Below are positions 56,653 to 64,000 of a DNA stretch of 64,000 nt, piece after piece (within the stretch, counting starts at the first letter, position 1; every line of letters begins with the position of its first letter). This stretch comes from Clostridium formicaceticum (GTDB lineage: Bacteria > Bacillota > Clostridia > Peptostreptococcales > Natronincolaceae): positions 2,666,001-2,730,000 of the forward strand of contig NZ_CP017603.1 in assembly GCF_001854185.1 (NCBI RefSeq), given 5' to 3'. The notes beneath the pieces were generated by a model, which did no database searches, was not told the DNA's origin, and was given only the letters and a program-made list of their open reading frames with translations. A program made the position numbers and the translations under genes.

Positions 56653-56803
56653 TAGTTTAATCCTTGAGGGGAAATGAGGAGATGTATCTAATTTAGCTTT
56701 GTAATAATATTACAGTTTTGTTAAATTTTTTATTCCTTGAAGGGACTGAGTGGATCTATGTTGAATAGCTTTTTAGTGAATAAATGTAGAGGAGAAGATG
56801 CTT

Positions 56804-58396
56804 ATGAAAAAGAAAATATTCTTATTGTGGACCTTGCTTGCCCTTTGTTTGATTTTGATTTTATCTCCTGAAGAAAGCTTTGCTGCTGAAAGTCGTGTGA
56901 GGGTTAGTTTGCCGAATTTTACTGTAAAGCTAAATGGAAACAAAGTGGATAATCAATATCGAGAATATCCACTGTTGGTTTATAAAGATATGACCTATTT
57001 TCCTATGACATGGTATGATTGTAGACTTCTGGGCTTAGAAACTAAGTGGTCACAAGAGGAAGGACTTAGCATTTTTCAAAGCAAAGTGACTTCATCTTAT
57101 GTGTCCTATAAAACAAAAAATAAAAATTCAAATAGTTATAACGCAACTATACCGAACTTTAAGATTACAGTCAATGGCGAGGTAATAGATAATCATAAGG
57201 AAGCATACCCACTTTTGAACTTTAAGCAGGTTACTTATTTTCCTCTTACGTGGAGGTTTGCCCATGATGCCTTCGGATGGGAATATACATGGGATAAAGC
57301 CGAGGGACTTACTATAAATTCTAATAATCCACAGGTGAAAACATTAGATCTTCCTCAATACGCAGGAGAGAATAGTATTGCATTATTTGAAGGCTACTGC
57401 TATTTCGTAGAAACAGTAGAAAATACAAATAAAATATATAGAGTATCAGAAGATAATACATCAATGAAGGAACTGGTATACTCCTATGAGATAGATACCA
57501 TGTATGGCTTTAATACTTATGTGGAATTTCAGATAAGAGATCAGCAGCTTTGGTTCAAGTATCATCTTGGCGGTGCCGTCATGGGCTCCGACGTGTATTG
57601 TAGGGTGAAGGAGGATGGGAAAGCCACAATTGAGCAGAGAGGTTATTTAGATTTTAGAAATATGTCTCATGGGACTTTGAAAATAAGACATTTTGTACCG
57701 CCAGGAGGCAATAATCTTTTGTTTGTAGCCTCAGGCCAAGACCCAGAAGAAGGAAGGGTGGTAGGAGATCCTTATCTTTTATATGGATGGCATGTAGGCG
57801 CTACAGGAGGATATAGACCGGACTACTTTACGACCATCATCGGAGAGGAGGTATATCTATTAGCTTCACGCTATCCAATAGAGAATAATGATTTAAACAA
57901 AATTTATAAAATAAATTTAAATACCAATACGACAACAAGGATTACAGATTTTGCAGTAAGGGATTTTAAAATTATCAATAATAAGCTTTATTACGTAAAA
58001 GATGCAGATGCATATCTATATACATCAAATTTAGATGGAACAAATGAACACAAACTATCTGATCATCAAGTTGCAGAATATAATGGTTGGTATGGAGAAA
58101 TAGAGGGTAACGTATACTATACTACTGCTGCAATACAGGAACAATACCAACTCTATAAGGTAGATTTACTAAAAGAAAATCTACTTGTATTAAAGGAGCC
58201 TTTAGAAAAGGTTGAATTGGCAAATGATAAAATTATATGTAAACTTTTAGTGGGAGAAGATTATGGTGTAAAGGTATTTGACGCATCAGGTAACCTTAGT
58301 TTAGCAATTACAGATCAGGTTTCAAATATTTTCGTGTACAAGGATAAGATTTTAATGGTTGCAGCAGAAGATCAATCAATAAAGCTGGTAAAATAG
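56804..58396 (+). CDS. Secreted protein with two stalk-like domains and a beta-propeller-like domain
   Basis: About 530-residue exported protein. The signal peptide ends at FAAES. Two tandem copies of a copper-amine-oxidase-N-like stalk domain follow (LPNFTVKLNGNKVDN to YFPMTWYDCRLLG, and IPNFKITVNGEVIDN to YFPLTWRFAHDAFG). From about 190 a repeated strand pattern (KIYRVSEDN, KIYKINLNTN, YLYTSNLDGTNEHKLSD, QLYKVDLLK) suggests a DUF5050-like propeller. ATG 56,804 fits AGAGGAG better than ATG 56,798. Probably a cell-surface protein; no catalytic motif seen. Confidence 0.78.
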   Translation: MKKKIFLLWTLLALCLILILSPEESFAAESRVRVSLPNFTVKLNGNKVDNQYREYPLLVYKDMTYFPMTWYDCRLLGLETKWSQEEGLSIFQSKVTSSYVSYKTKNKNSNSYNATIPNFKITVNGEVIDNHKEAYPLLNFKQVTYFPLTWRFAHDAFGWEYTWDKAEGLTINSNNPQVKTLDLPQYAGENSIALFEGYCYFVETVENTNKIYRVSEDNTSMKELVYSYEIDTMYGFNTYVEFQIRDQQLWFKYHLGGAVMGSDVYCRVKEDGKATIEQRGYLDFRNMSHGTLKIRHFVPPGGNNLLFVASGQDPEEGRVVGDPYLLYGWHVGATGGYRPDYFTTIIGEEVYLLASRYPIENNDLNKIYKINLNTNTTTRITDFAVRDFKIINNKLYYVKDADAYLYTSNLDGTNEHKLSDHQVAEYNGWYGEIEGNVYYTTAAIQEQYQLYKVDLLKENLLVLKEPLEKVELANDKIICKLLVGEDYGVKVFDASGNLSLAITDQVSNIFVYKDKILMVAAEDQSIKLVK

Positions 58397-58467
58397 AGGG
58401 AGAATAATTGTGTAAAAAATATTTTGCAAAAAAATCAGTAAAAGATAAGATAGAAAGGAAGAACTTC

Positions 58468-58869
58468 ATGATTGAAGTTGTAGCAGCCATCATTATTAAC
58501 CCTCAGAGAGAAATTTTAATTGCTAAGAGAAAAGAAGGAAAAGCTTTAGCTGGATTTTGGGAGTTTCCGGGAGGTAAGGTGGAGACGGGAGAAAATCCTG
58601 AGGACAGTTTGAAAAGAGAGTTGTTGGAGGAGATGAATCTAAAAATCCATATCAAAGGGTATTATGCTACCAATATACATGATTATGGTAGTATGAGAAT
58701 TCAATTGATTGCCTACTTAGCTAGCATTTTGGAGGGAGATATACTGTTAAAGGATCACGATGAGGCTCTATGGGTAAAACCTCGTGATTTAGAAAACTAT
58801 GATTTTGCACCGGCAGATGTTCCTTTTGTGAAACGACTGAAGGGAGAAAAAGCAGATAGTGTTCCCTAA
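58468..58869 (+). CDS. Nudix hydrolase, MutT-like
   Basis: 133-residue pyrophosphohydrolase. The Nudix box is complete: GGKVETGENPEDSLKRELLE with the following EM. MIEVVAAIIINPQREILIAKR is the typical MutT start, supporting ATG 58,468 with AAGGAAG upstream. A TTG at 58,408 with GAGGGAGAA is a credible alternative that adds 20 basic residues. Likely removes oxidised nucleoside triphosphates; exact substrate unknown. Confidence 0.87.
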   Translation: MIEVVAAIIINPQREILIAKRKEGKALAGFWEFPGGKVETGENPEDSLKRELLEEMNLKIHIKGYYATNIHDYGSMRIQLIAYLASILEGDILLKDHDEALWVKPRDLENYDFAPADVPFVKRLKGEKADSVP

Positions 58870-58924
58870 AAAAATGGAAAAGTGCTATAAATAAAGCTAA
58901 AGTGATAAAAGAAAGGGTGGTAAA

Positions 58925-59146
58925 ATGGCGGAAATCAAGTTTGAAATACAAAAGAGTATTGGAGCCATATCTGAATCTGCAAAGGGGTGGAAAAAGGAAT
59001 TAAATCTTATAAGCTGGAATGGAAGAGAAGCAAAATACGATTTGAGAGATTGGGCCCCAGAACATGAGAAGATGGGGAAAGGAATCACATTGACAACGGA
59101 AGAGTTAAAAAAGCTTAGAGATTTATTAAATAATATGGAATTGTAG
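58925..59146 (+). CDS. YdbC/PC4-like single-strand nucleic acid-binding protein
   Basis: 73-residue protein of the YdbC family, with a PC4-like fold: IGAISESAKGWKKELNLISWNGREAKYDLRDWAPEHEKMGKGITLT (read in parts) is characteristic. Likely binds single-stranded DNA or RNA as a dimer. Starts 55 bases after mutT, with AGAAAGGGTGG upstream, and may be co-transcribed. Confidence 0.85.
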   Translation: MAEIKFEIQKSIGAISESAKGWKKELNLISWNGREAKYDLRDWAPEHEKMGKGITLTTEELKKLRDLLNNMEL

Positions 59147-59251
59147 GATAGATGAAAAAATGGTGATTTCATTGGCGGTTTGGCTCAAGTAATCGAAGGC
59201 TTGTTTTTTAAGGCTTTATAGGAAAAAAAGAAGGTTTTATTGCAATAACGA

Positions 59252-59297
59252 AAGGAATGAAACTATGGCTTGGAGGCTTGCTATAGATTCATTCCTT
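59252..59297 (+). terminator. Hairpin downstream of the YdbC gene
   Basis: AAGGAATGAA (59,252-59,261) pairs with TTCATTCCTT (59,288-59,297), with CTATGGC/GCTATAG-like pairing inside; followed by ATATTAATT. A terminator is likely although the T-tract is poor. The rest of 59,147-59,381 shows nothing else. Confidence 0.6.
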
Positions 59298-59381
59298 ATA
59301 TTAATTAAAAAGGTTATTTCAAAAGGAAATGAAAATATTCAGAATTTTTTAAATTAGAGAATAGATTTATGCTATGGCTTA

Positions 59382-59411
59382 TTGACATAAAAAAGATAAG
59401 CATGATATAAT
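59382..59411 (+). promoter_or_regulatory. Promoter of the ribose/nucleoside operon
   Basis: TTGACA (59,382-59,387), 18-base spacer, TATAAT (59,406-59,411). The -10 overlaps the edge of the operator palindrome. Confidence 0.8.
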
Positions 59412-59451
59412 CTACTTAAACGTTTAACTAAAACGTTTAAGTAGATTATAT
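59405..59451. promoter_or_regulatory. Double LacI-type operator in a perfect inverted repeat
   Basis: Two AAACGTTT cores (59,418-59,425 and 59,431-59,438) lie within 21-base arms (59,405-59,425 and 59,431-59,451) that are perfect inverted copies around AACTA. TTAAACGTTTAA is an RbsR/CcpA-like operator core. The LacI-family gene begins 12 bases later, so autorepression is likely. Confidence 0.85.
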
Positions 59452-59463
59452 AGGAGTGTTAAG

Positions 59464-60474
59464 ATGCCTGTTACAATTAAAGATATAGCAAGAATTGCAA
59501 ATGTTTCAACCACAACAGTTTCAAAAATTTTAAATAATAAAATAGACGATATTGGTGATGCAACTGTTGTAAAGGTAAGGAAGATTATAAAGGAAGAAAA
59601 TTATACCCCCAATAGATTGGCAAGAAGTATGATCCTAAAAAAAACCAAAACTGTTGGATTGATTATTCCAGATGTACAAAACCCTTATTTTACAAAATTA
59701 GTAAGAGGTGCAGAAGACGCTGCAAATGAAAGGGGCTATAATATCTTTTTTTGTAATACTGATGATAACTTAGACAAAGAAATCAGTTATATGAATATGC
59801 TTATTGAAAAACAGGTGGATGGCATCGTACTGGCTGGTGCAAGTCATCGTGATAAGGAAAAAGAAAAGGGGTACAGACTTTCTATTCCAGTAATTGTTGT
59901 TGATAGAGATGTTAACTTTACCAACATTGCTGGAGAAATTTCTATTGATAATTTTCAAGGTGCTTATGATGCTTTAAGCTATCTTATTGGTTTAGGCCAT
60001 AAAGAGATTATCTATATCTCTGGTTCATTAGGCATTAGGCCTACCACAGATAGATTAGCAGGTTATAAAAAAGCCCATATTGATCATGGATTAGCTTATA
60101 AAGAAGAAAATGTTTTTTTTGGAGATTATTCCAGTGAATTTGGTGAAGAAATTGTTGAAGAAGTTGTAAAAAATAAAGAGGTGACTGGAATTTTTTGTGG
60201 CAATGATATGATTGCTCTTGGTGTAATCAAAGGGTTGACAAGAAAAGGCTATAGAATCCCTGAGAATATAAGTATTGTAGGTTTTGATGATATTTCTCTA
60301 GCGTCCCTGATGACACCAGAACTTACAACGATTCGGCAGCCAAGCTATGATATAGGCAGCAAATCTATAAATACATTAATTGACTTAATAGAAAAAAAGG
60401 AAACAAGCGTTAAAGAGGTAGTATTAAAAACAGAACTCATTATAAGGGAAACAACAGCAAAAAGAACAAAATAG
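59464..60474 (+). CDS. rbsR: LacI-family repressor, RbsR-like
   Basis: 336-residue repressor. The N-terminal helix-turn-helix (TIKDIARIANVSTTTVSKIL, 3-22) and hinge (NRLARSMILKKT) precede a periplasmic-binding-like effector domain (about 62-330; VGLIIPDVQNPYFTKLVRGAE, GIFCGNDMIALGVI, SIVGFDDISLA). The gene order with ribokinase suggests ribose or a ribose-containing effector. The operator lies directly upstream. Confidence 0.87.
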   Translation: MPVTIKDIARIANVSTTTVSKILNNKIDDIGDATVVKVRKIIKEENYTPNRLARSMILKKTKTVGLIIPDVQNPYFTKLVRGAEDAANERGYNIFFCNTDDNLDKEISYMNMLIEKQVDGIVLAGASHRDKEKEKGYRLSIPVIVVDRDVNFTNIAGEISIDNFQGAYDALSYLIGLGHKEIIYISGSLGIRPTTDRLAGYKKAHIDHGLAYKEENVFFGDYSSEFGEEIVEEVVKNKEVTGIFCGNDMIALGVIKGLTRKGYRIPENISIVGFDDISLASLMTPELTTIRQPSYDIGSKSINTLIDLIEKKETSVKEVVLKTELIIRETTAKRTK

Positions 60475-60497
60475 AAACTCAATGAGGAGGACATGCT

Positions 60498-61424
60498 ATG
60501 AACCAGGTTCTTGTAGTAGGTAGTTTGAATATGGATACAGTGATAACCGTTGAAAACTTACCAAAAGATGGAGAAACAATTATAGCAAAAGATGTAAGTC
60601 GGTTCTGCGGTGGTAAGGGAAGTAATCAAGCCATAGCCATAGCAAGATTAGGTGGCAATGCAATTATGTTTGGAAAACTAGGCAATGACGAAAATGGCAG
60701 AGAGTTAATAACTAGACTCAAAAAGGAAGGGGTAACGACGGAGTACATAGGAATTGAGGAGAGTGCTTCAACAGGTTCTGCCTTCATCAATGTAGATAGG
60801 AGGGGTACAAATACCATAGTTGTTGATCCTGGTGCAAATTATTCAATGGATAAAAAGTATATTAATGAGAAGTCAGCTGTATTTAGTGTAGCTAACTATT
60901 GTTTATTGCAATATGAAATCCCAATGGAAACCGTAGAGTTTATTATTACAAAGTGTTATGAGGAAGGGGTCAAAGTGATTGTAAATCCGTCCCCTGTAGC
61001 AGAAATCAAAGAAGATTTATACAAAAAAATAGATATCTTAATTGTAAACGAAACAGAGTTGTCAGAATTATCGGGCATGGAGGTTTTAGAAGATGTTTTT
61101 ATAAGAAAAGCAATGTCTGTATTGATTAATAAGGGTGTTCGGTGTGTCATTGCTACCTTGGGACCTAAAGGTTCACTCTATATGGATGCTAATTATAAAG
61201 TAGAGTACCAAGAGGCATTTAAAGTAGATGCAATCGACACTACCGCTGCTGGGGATACTTTCACAGGTGCATTAATAGCATCATTCGTGAAGGGAGGTGA
61301 TTTAAAAGCGTCTATGCGGTTTGCTAATGCAGCTGGTGCAATTGCAGTACAAACGAAGGGTGCACAAAATTCAATACCCAAGTATGCCGATGTAGAAAAA
61401 TTCATAGCTGAAAGAAAAAAATAA
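60498..61424 (+). CDS. rbsK: Ribokinase
   Basis: 308-residue PfkB-family kinase converting ribose to ribose 5-phosphate. NMDTVITVENLPKDGETI and CGGKGSNQAIAIARLGG near the N-terminus are substrate motifs; DTTAAGDTFTGALIASF (about 248-264) holds the catalytic Asp. AGGAGG before ATG. It would process ribose released from nucleosides taken up by the transporter encoded next. Confidence 0.93.
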   Translation: MNQVLVVGSLNMDTVITVENLPKDGETIIAKDVSRFCGGKGSNQAIAIARLGGNAIMFGKLGNDENGRELITRLKKEGVTTEYIGIEESASTGSAFINVDRRGTNTIVVDPGANYSMDKKYINEKSAVFSVANYCLLQYEIPMETVEFIITKCYEEGVKVIVNPSPVAEIKEDLYKKIDILIVNETELSELSGMEVLEDVFIRKAMSVLINKGVRCVIATLGPKGSLYMDANYKVEYQEAFKVDAIDTTAAGDTFTGALIASFVKGGDLKASMRFANAAGAIAVQTKGAQNSIPKYADVEKFIAERKK

Positions 61425-61491
61425 TTACTACAGGAAAATATGCAAAAAAGAAAAAGGGGAAAAGGAAAATAATAATTAAGGGGAGGATGTC

Positions 61492-62556
61492 ATGAAAAGA
61501 AAGTTGAGTTTAATTTTAGTGGTTGTATTAATGCTGTCCCTAGTAGGGTGTGGCTCGGAGGAAGCAAAAACACAGGGAGAAAATTCTTATAAGATTGCAG
61601 TTCTTTACTCAGGCTATTTAGGAGATCAATCTTTTAATGATTCAGCACATCAAGGTCTACAAAAAATATTAGCGGATTACGATAATGTAGAAATAAGAGA
61701 GTTTGAAACCGATGTGGCTTCTGAATGGGAACCGAATGCTATTGCAGCAGCAGAAGCTGGCTATGACCTTATTTTAGGTGTATCTTATGTGTATTCAGAT
61801 GTACTTAAAAATGTTGCACCTCAGTATCCAGAAAGTAAATTTGCAGTGATTGATGGTGAAGTCACCGATAATAATGGAAATCCAATAGACAATGTTGTGT
61901 CTGCAATCTTTGCTCAAAATGAAGGGTCTTTCCTCGCAGGAGCAGCAGCTGCTATGTTTACTACAAAAACAGAGATTGATGGTGTAAATCCTGATAAAAA
62001 GATTGGATGGTTAGGTGGCTCAGATATTCCTGTATTACATGACTTCTTAGGTGGGTACAAGCAGGGGGCTGCATATATTGACCCAGAGGTAGAGGTAGTA
62101 TCAGTGTTTGTAGGAACCTTTTCTGATCCAGTAGCTGGTAAAGAACAAGCCAATGCACTATATGATCAAAATATTGACATTATCATGAATGTTGCATCTG
62201 GTACTGGCAATGGTTTACTTGAAGCGGCAGAAGAAAGAAATCTTTATGCTATTGGTGTAGATATCGATCAAGATGGATTAAAACCAGGACATATCTTAAC
62301 TTCTATGTTAAAAAGAGTGGATGTTACTACATATGAAATTATAAGCTCTGTGATTAATGAGACTTTTGAAGGTGGAAAAACCCTTTATATGGACATTAAT
62401 AGTGGTGGTGTTGGTTTAACAGATATGAGCACGATGAAAAATGCTCTTGGTGATAAATTCCCAGAGGATATATTAACTAAAATTCAAGAAATCCAAGAAT
62501 TAGTGAAAAAGGGTGAAATTGAAGTTGTAAATTATGAAGGGTTTGGAAAAAAATAA
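61492..62556 (+). CDS. BMP-family (Med/PnrA-like) substrate-binding lipoprotein
   Basis: 354-residue exported receptor of an ABC importer. Lipobox LSLVGC with Cys 20. KIAVLYSGYLGDQSFNDSAHQGL, NEGSFLAGAAAAM and NVASGTGNGLLEAAEERN are BMP/PnrA motifs; these proteins usually bind nucleosides. GGGGAGG upstream of ATG. The LacI regulator and ribokinase upstream support nucleoside or ribose import. Confidence 0.92.
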   Translation: MKRKLSLILVVVLMLSLVGCGSEEAKTQGENSYKIAVLYSGYLGDQSFNDSAHQGLQKILADYDNVEIREFETDVASEWEPNAIAAAEAGYDLILGVSYVYSDVLKNVAPQYPESKFAVIDGEVTDNNGNPIDNVVSAIFAQNEGSFLAGAAAAMFTTKTEIDGVNPDKKIGWLGGSDIPVLHDFLGGYKQGAAYIDPEVEVVSVFVGTFSDPVAGKEQANALYDQNIDIIMNVASGTGNGLLEAAEERNLYAIGVDIDQDGLKPGHILTSMLKRVDVTTYEIISSVINETFEGGKTLYMDINSGGVGLTDMSTMKNALGDKFPEDILTKIQEIQELVKKGEIEVVNYEGFGKK

Positions 62557-62564
62557 AAAAATAA

Positions 62565-62586
62565 AGAGGGGCATAGTGCCCCTCTA
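62565..62586 (+). terminator. Intercistronic hairpin after the binding-protein gene
   Basis: AGAGGGGCA (62,565-62,573) pairs perfectly with TGCCCCTCT (62,577-62,585), with no T-tract. It probably stabilises the upstream mRNA or reduces read-through, giving more binding protein than ATPase. Confidence 0.6.
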
Positions 62587-62621
62587 ATAGGATAAAAGCT
62601 TTTGTCAAAAGGGGGTAAATT

Positions 62622-64000
62622 ATGAAGACAAAGATCATTGAAATGAATCATATCGTGAAAAGTTTTGGGCATGTTCAGGCAATCCAAGATGGCCACTTTG
62701 ATCTAGTAGAAGGAGAAATTCATTCTTTAGTAGGAGAAAATGGTGCAGGAAAATCAACCCTGATGAAAATTGCCTACGGCATGCAGGACCCTGATAGCGG
62801 AAAAGTAATGATTAGAGGAAAAGAAGTAAGCAATTTTACCCCTAAAAAAGCAATAGAAAGCAAAATTGGTATGGTGCATCAAGAATTTATGCTGGTAAAA
62901 GAGCTTACAGTTATTGAAAATATCATTTTGGGCTTTGAACCCCATATAAAGGGTAGAATCGACTATGAAAAAGCTTATAAAGAGATAAACCACTATATAA
63001 AAACCTACGATATGAATGTAGATTTAGAAAAAAAGGTAATGAACCTCCCAGTGGGTGAGGCACAAAAAGTTGAAATTTTAAAAATACTTTATAGAGGGGC
63101 AGATGTACTTATTTTAGATGAACCAACAGCGGTACTTACGCCACAAGAAACATTGAAGCTTTTTGAAATATTAAACCTGTTAAAAGAAGATGGTAAGTCC
63201 ATCATATTTATTTCCCATAAATTAAAGGAAGTAATGGATATAAGCGATAGAATTAGCGTCATGCGTGGTGGTAAGTATATTGATACAGTAAAAAAAGAGG
63301 AAACAACGATACCGGAGATAGCAAAGAAAATGGTGGGCAGAGAAGTTTTTTTAGAAATTAAGAAGCCTTTCATGAAAAAAGGTAATGTGGTTTTGGAGGT
63401 AAAAAATGTCTCTATTCCTAGTAATAGAGAACTATCAAAAATTAGAAATGTTAGCTTTGACATCTCAGCAGGGGAAATATTAGGTTTTGCGGGTGTTGAT
63501 GGTAATGGTCAAACTGAGTTGATTGAGGGGATAACAGGGCTGAGAAACATTGAAAGTGGTGAAGTAATATTTAAAGGGAAATCTATAAAAAATATTTCAC
63601 CTCTACAAATAAGAAAATCTGGAATTGCACATATTCCTGAAGATAGAAATTTAAGAGGGCTGAATAAGGAATGGAGCATAAGAGACAATCTTATCGCAAA
63701 TGATTTTTATAAAAAACCTTTTGCAAAAAAATGCATTCTTGATAACAAAGAGATCAATAGCTTTGCTGACTTAAGATCAGAGCAATTCGATATCAGACCG
63801 AGAGATATAAATATTTTAACCGGGCAGCTTTCTGGGGGAAATGCTCAAAAAGTGATTGTGGCTAGAGAAGTAGGGGCTGAAACCGAACTGCTAATAGCTG
63901 CTCAACCTACTAGAGGTGTTGATATTGGGTCTATCGAAGAGATTAGAAAATATCTGATGAAGGCTAGGATGAATAATAGTGCTATCCTGTTGGTATCTGC
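62622..64000 (+). CDS. Sugar/nucleoside ABC transporter ATPase, partial at window end
   Basis: At least 459 residues, open at the window end; family members are about 500-510. A tandem ATPase of the RbsA/YufO type: the first half has Walker A GENGAGKST, signature-like LPVGEAQKVEIL and Walker B LILDEPTAVL; the second half has GVDGNGQTE as its Walker A-like loop, LSGGNAQKVIVARE and LIAAQPTRGVDIG, where the usual Walker B Glu is replaced (Ala-Ala-Gln). GGGGGTAAATT precedes ATG 62,622. Permease genes should follow beyond 64,000. Confidence 0.93.
   Translation, partial: MKTKIIEMNHIVKSFGHVQAIQDGHFDLVEGEIHSLVGENGAGKSTLMKIAYGMQDPDSGKVMIRGKEVSNFTPKKAIESKIGMVHQEFMLVKELTVIENIILGFEPHIKGRIDYEKAYKEINHYIKTYDMNVDLEKKVMNLPVGEAQKVEILKILYRGADVLILDEPTAVLTPQETLKLFEILNLLKEDGKSIIFISHKLKEVMDISDRISVMRGGKYIDTVKKEETTIPEIAKKMVGREVFLEIKKPFMKKGNVVLEVKNVSIPSNRELSKIRNVSFDISAGEILGFAGVDGNGQTELIEGITGLRNIESGEVIFKGKSIKNISPLQIRKSGIAHIPEDRNLRGLNKEWSIRDNLIANDFYKKPFAKKCILDNKEINSFADLRSEQFDIRPRDINILTGQLSGGNAQKVIVAREVGAETELLIAAQPTRGVDIGSIEEIRKYLMKARMNNSAILLVS

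Noticed and set aside
1-64000. CRISPR arrays, tRNA or rRNA genes
   Set aside because: I looked for regularly spaced repeats, cloverleaf patterns and rRNA signatures and saw none in the window.

Overview
This is AT-rich DNA with strong AGGAGG-type ribosome binding sites, frequent GTG and TTG starts, lipoprotein signals and operons packed end to end. It looks like an anaerobic, low-GC Firmicute of the class Clostridia. A UGA-encoded selenocysteine peroxiredoxin, a c-di-GMP-I riboswitch and a thiocarboxylate-type sulfur assimilation cluster suggest an Alkaliphilus/Natronincola-like lineage. That placement is inference; no rRNA or other marker gene is present.

Layout. 0.1-12.6 kb: one long sulfate assimilation operon. 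It encodes a ThiS-like sulfur carrier, its E1 enzyme, a JAMM protease, a siroheme sulfite reductase fused to a TusA domain, cysteine synthase, an unknown protein, a DASS transporter, CysC, AprA, AprB, CysD and CysN. The genes give a complete route from sulfate through APS, sulfite and sulfide to cysteine. 13.4-17.8 kb: a lipoprotein adaptor and RND efflux pump. 18-23.4 kb: AraC regulators, an alpha/beta hydrolase, a methyltransferase and a nitroreductase-like protein, with a regulator remnant and a degenerate riboswitch. 23.6-29.6 kb: a biotin operon (bioB, an ECF S component, bioW, bioF, bioD, bioA) behind a promoter and a likely BirA operator. 30-31 kb: a YejK-like nucleoid protein. 31.7-37 kb: an ArgH-like lyase, a GntR/UTRA regulator and a TAXI-type TRAP transporter, behind a palindromic operator.

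37.4-43.4 kb is a graveyard bounded by two copies of a ~150 bp repeat. Its first half is a decayed partial copy of the methyltransferase-to-bioD region. Its second half is a wrecked type II Wadjet (JetABCD) defence operon with a gene fusion, a frameshift, a huge internal deletion and an in-frame stop.

43.4-49.9 kb: an SPFH (HflK/HflC-like) pair followed by an envelope operon (FG-GAP protein, DUF3160 lipoprotein, CapA-like protein). Then come, on the minus strand, the selenoprotein peroxiredoxin; a chemoreceptor under a c-di-GMP-I riboswitch; a carB without carA; a secreted stalk/propeller protein; a MutT-type Nudix protein; a YdbC/PC4 protein; and a LacI-controlled ribose/nucleoside operon (rbsK, BMP lipoprotein, ABC ATPase) that runs off the window end.

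The best candidates for unusual biology are the carrier-protein sulfur pathway with its fused reductase-TusA enzyme, the ArgH-like lyase/TAXI operon, and a nested, unexplained structured element at 36,971-37,141.
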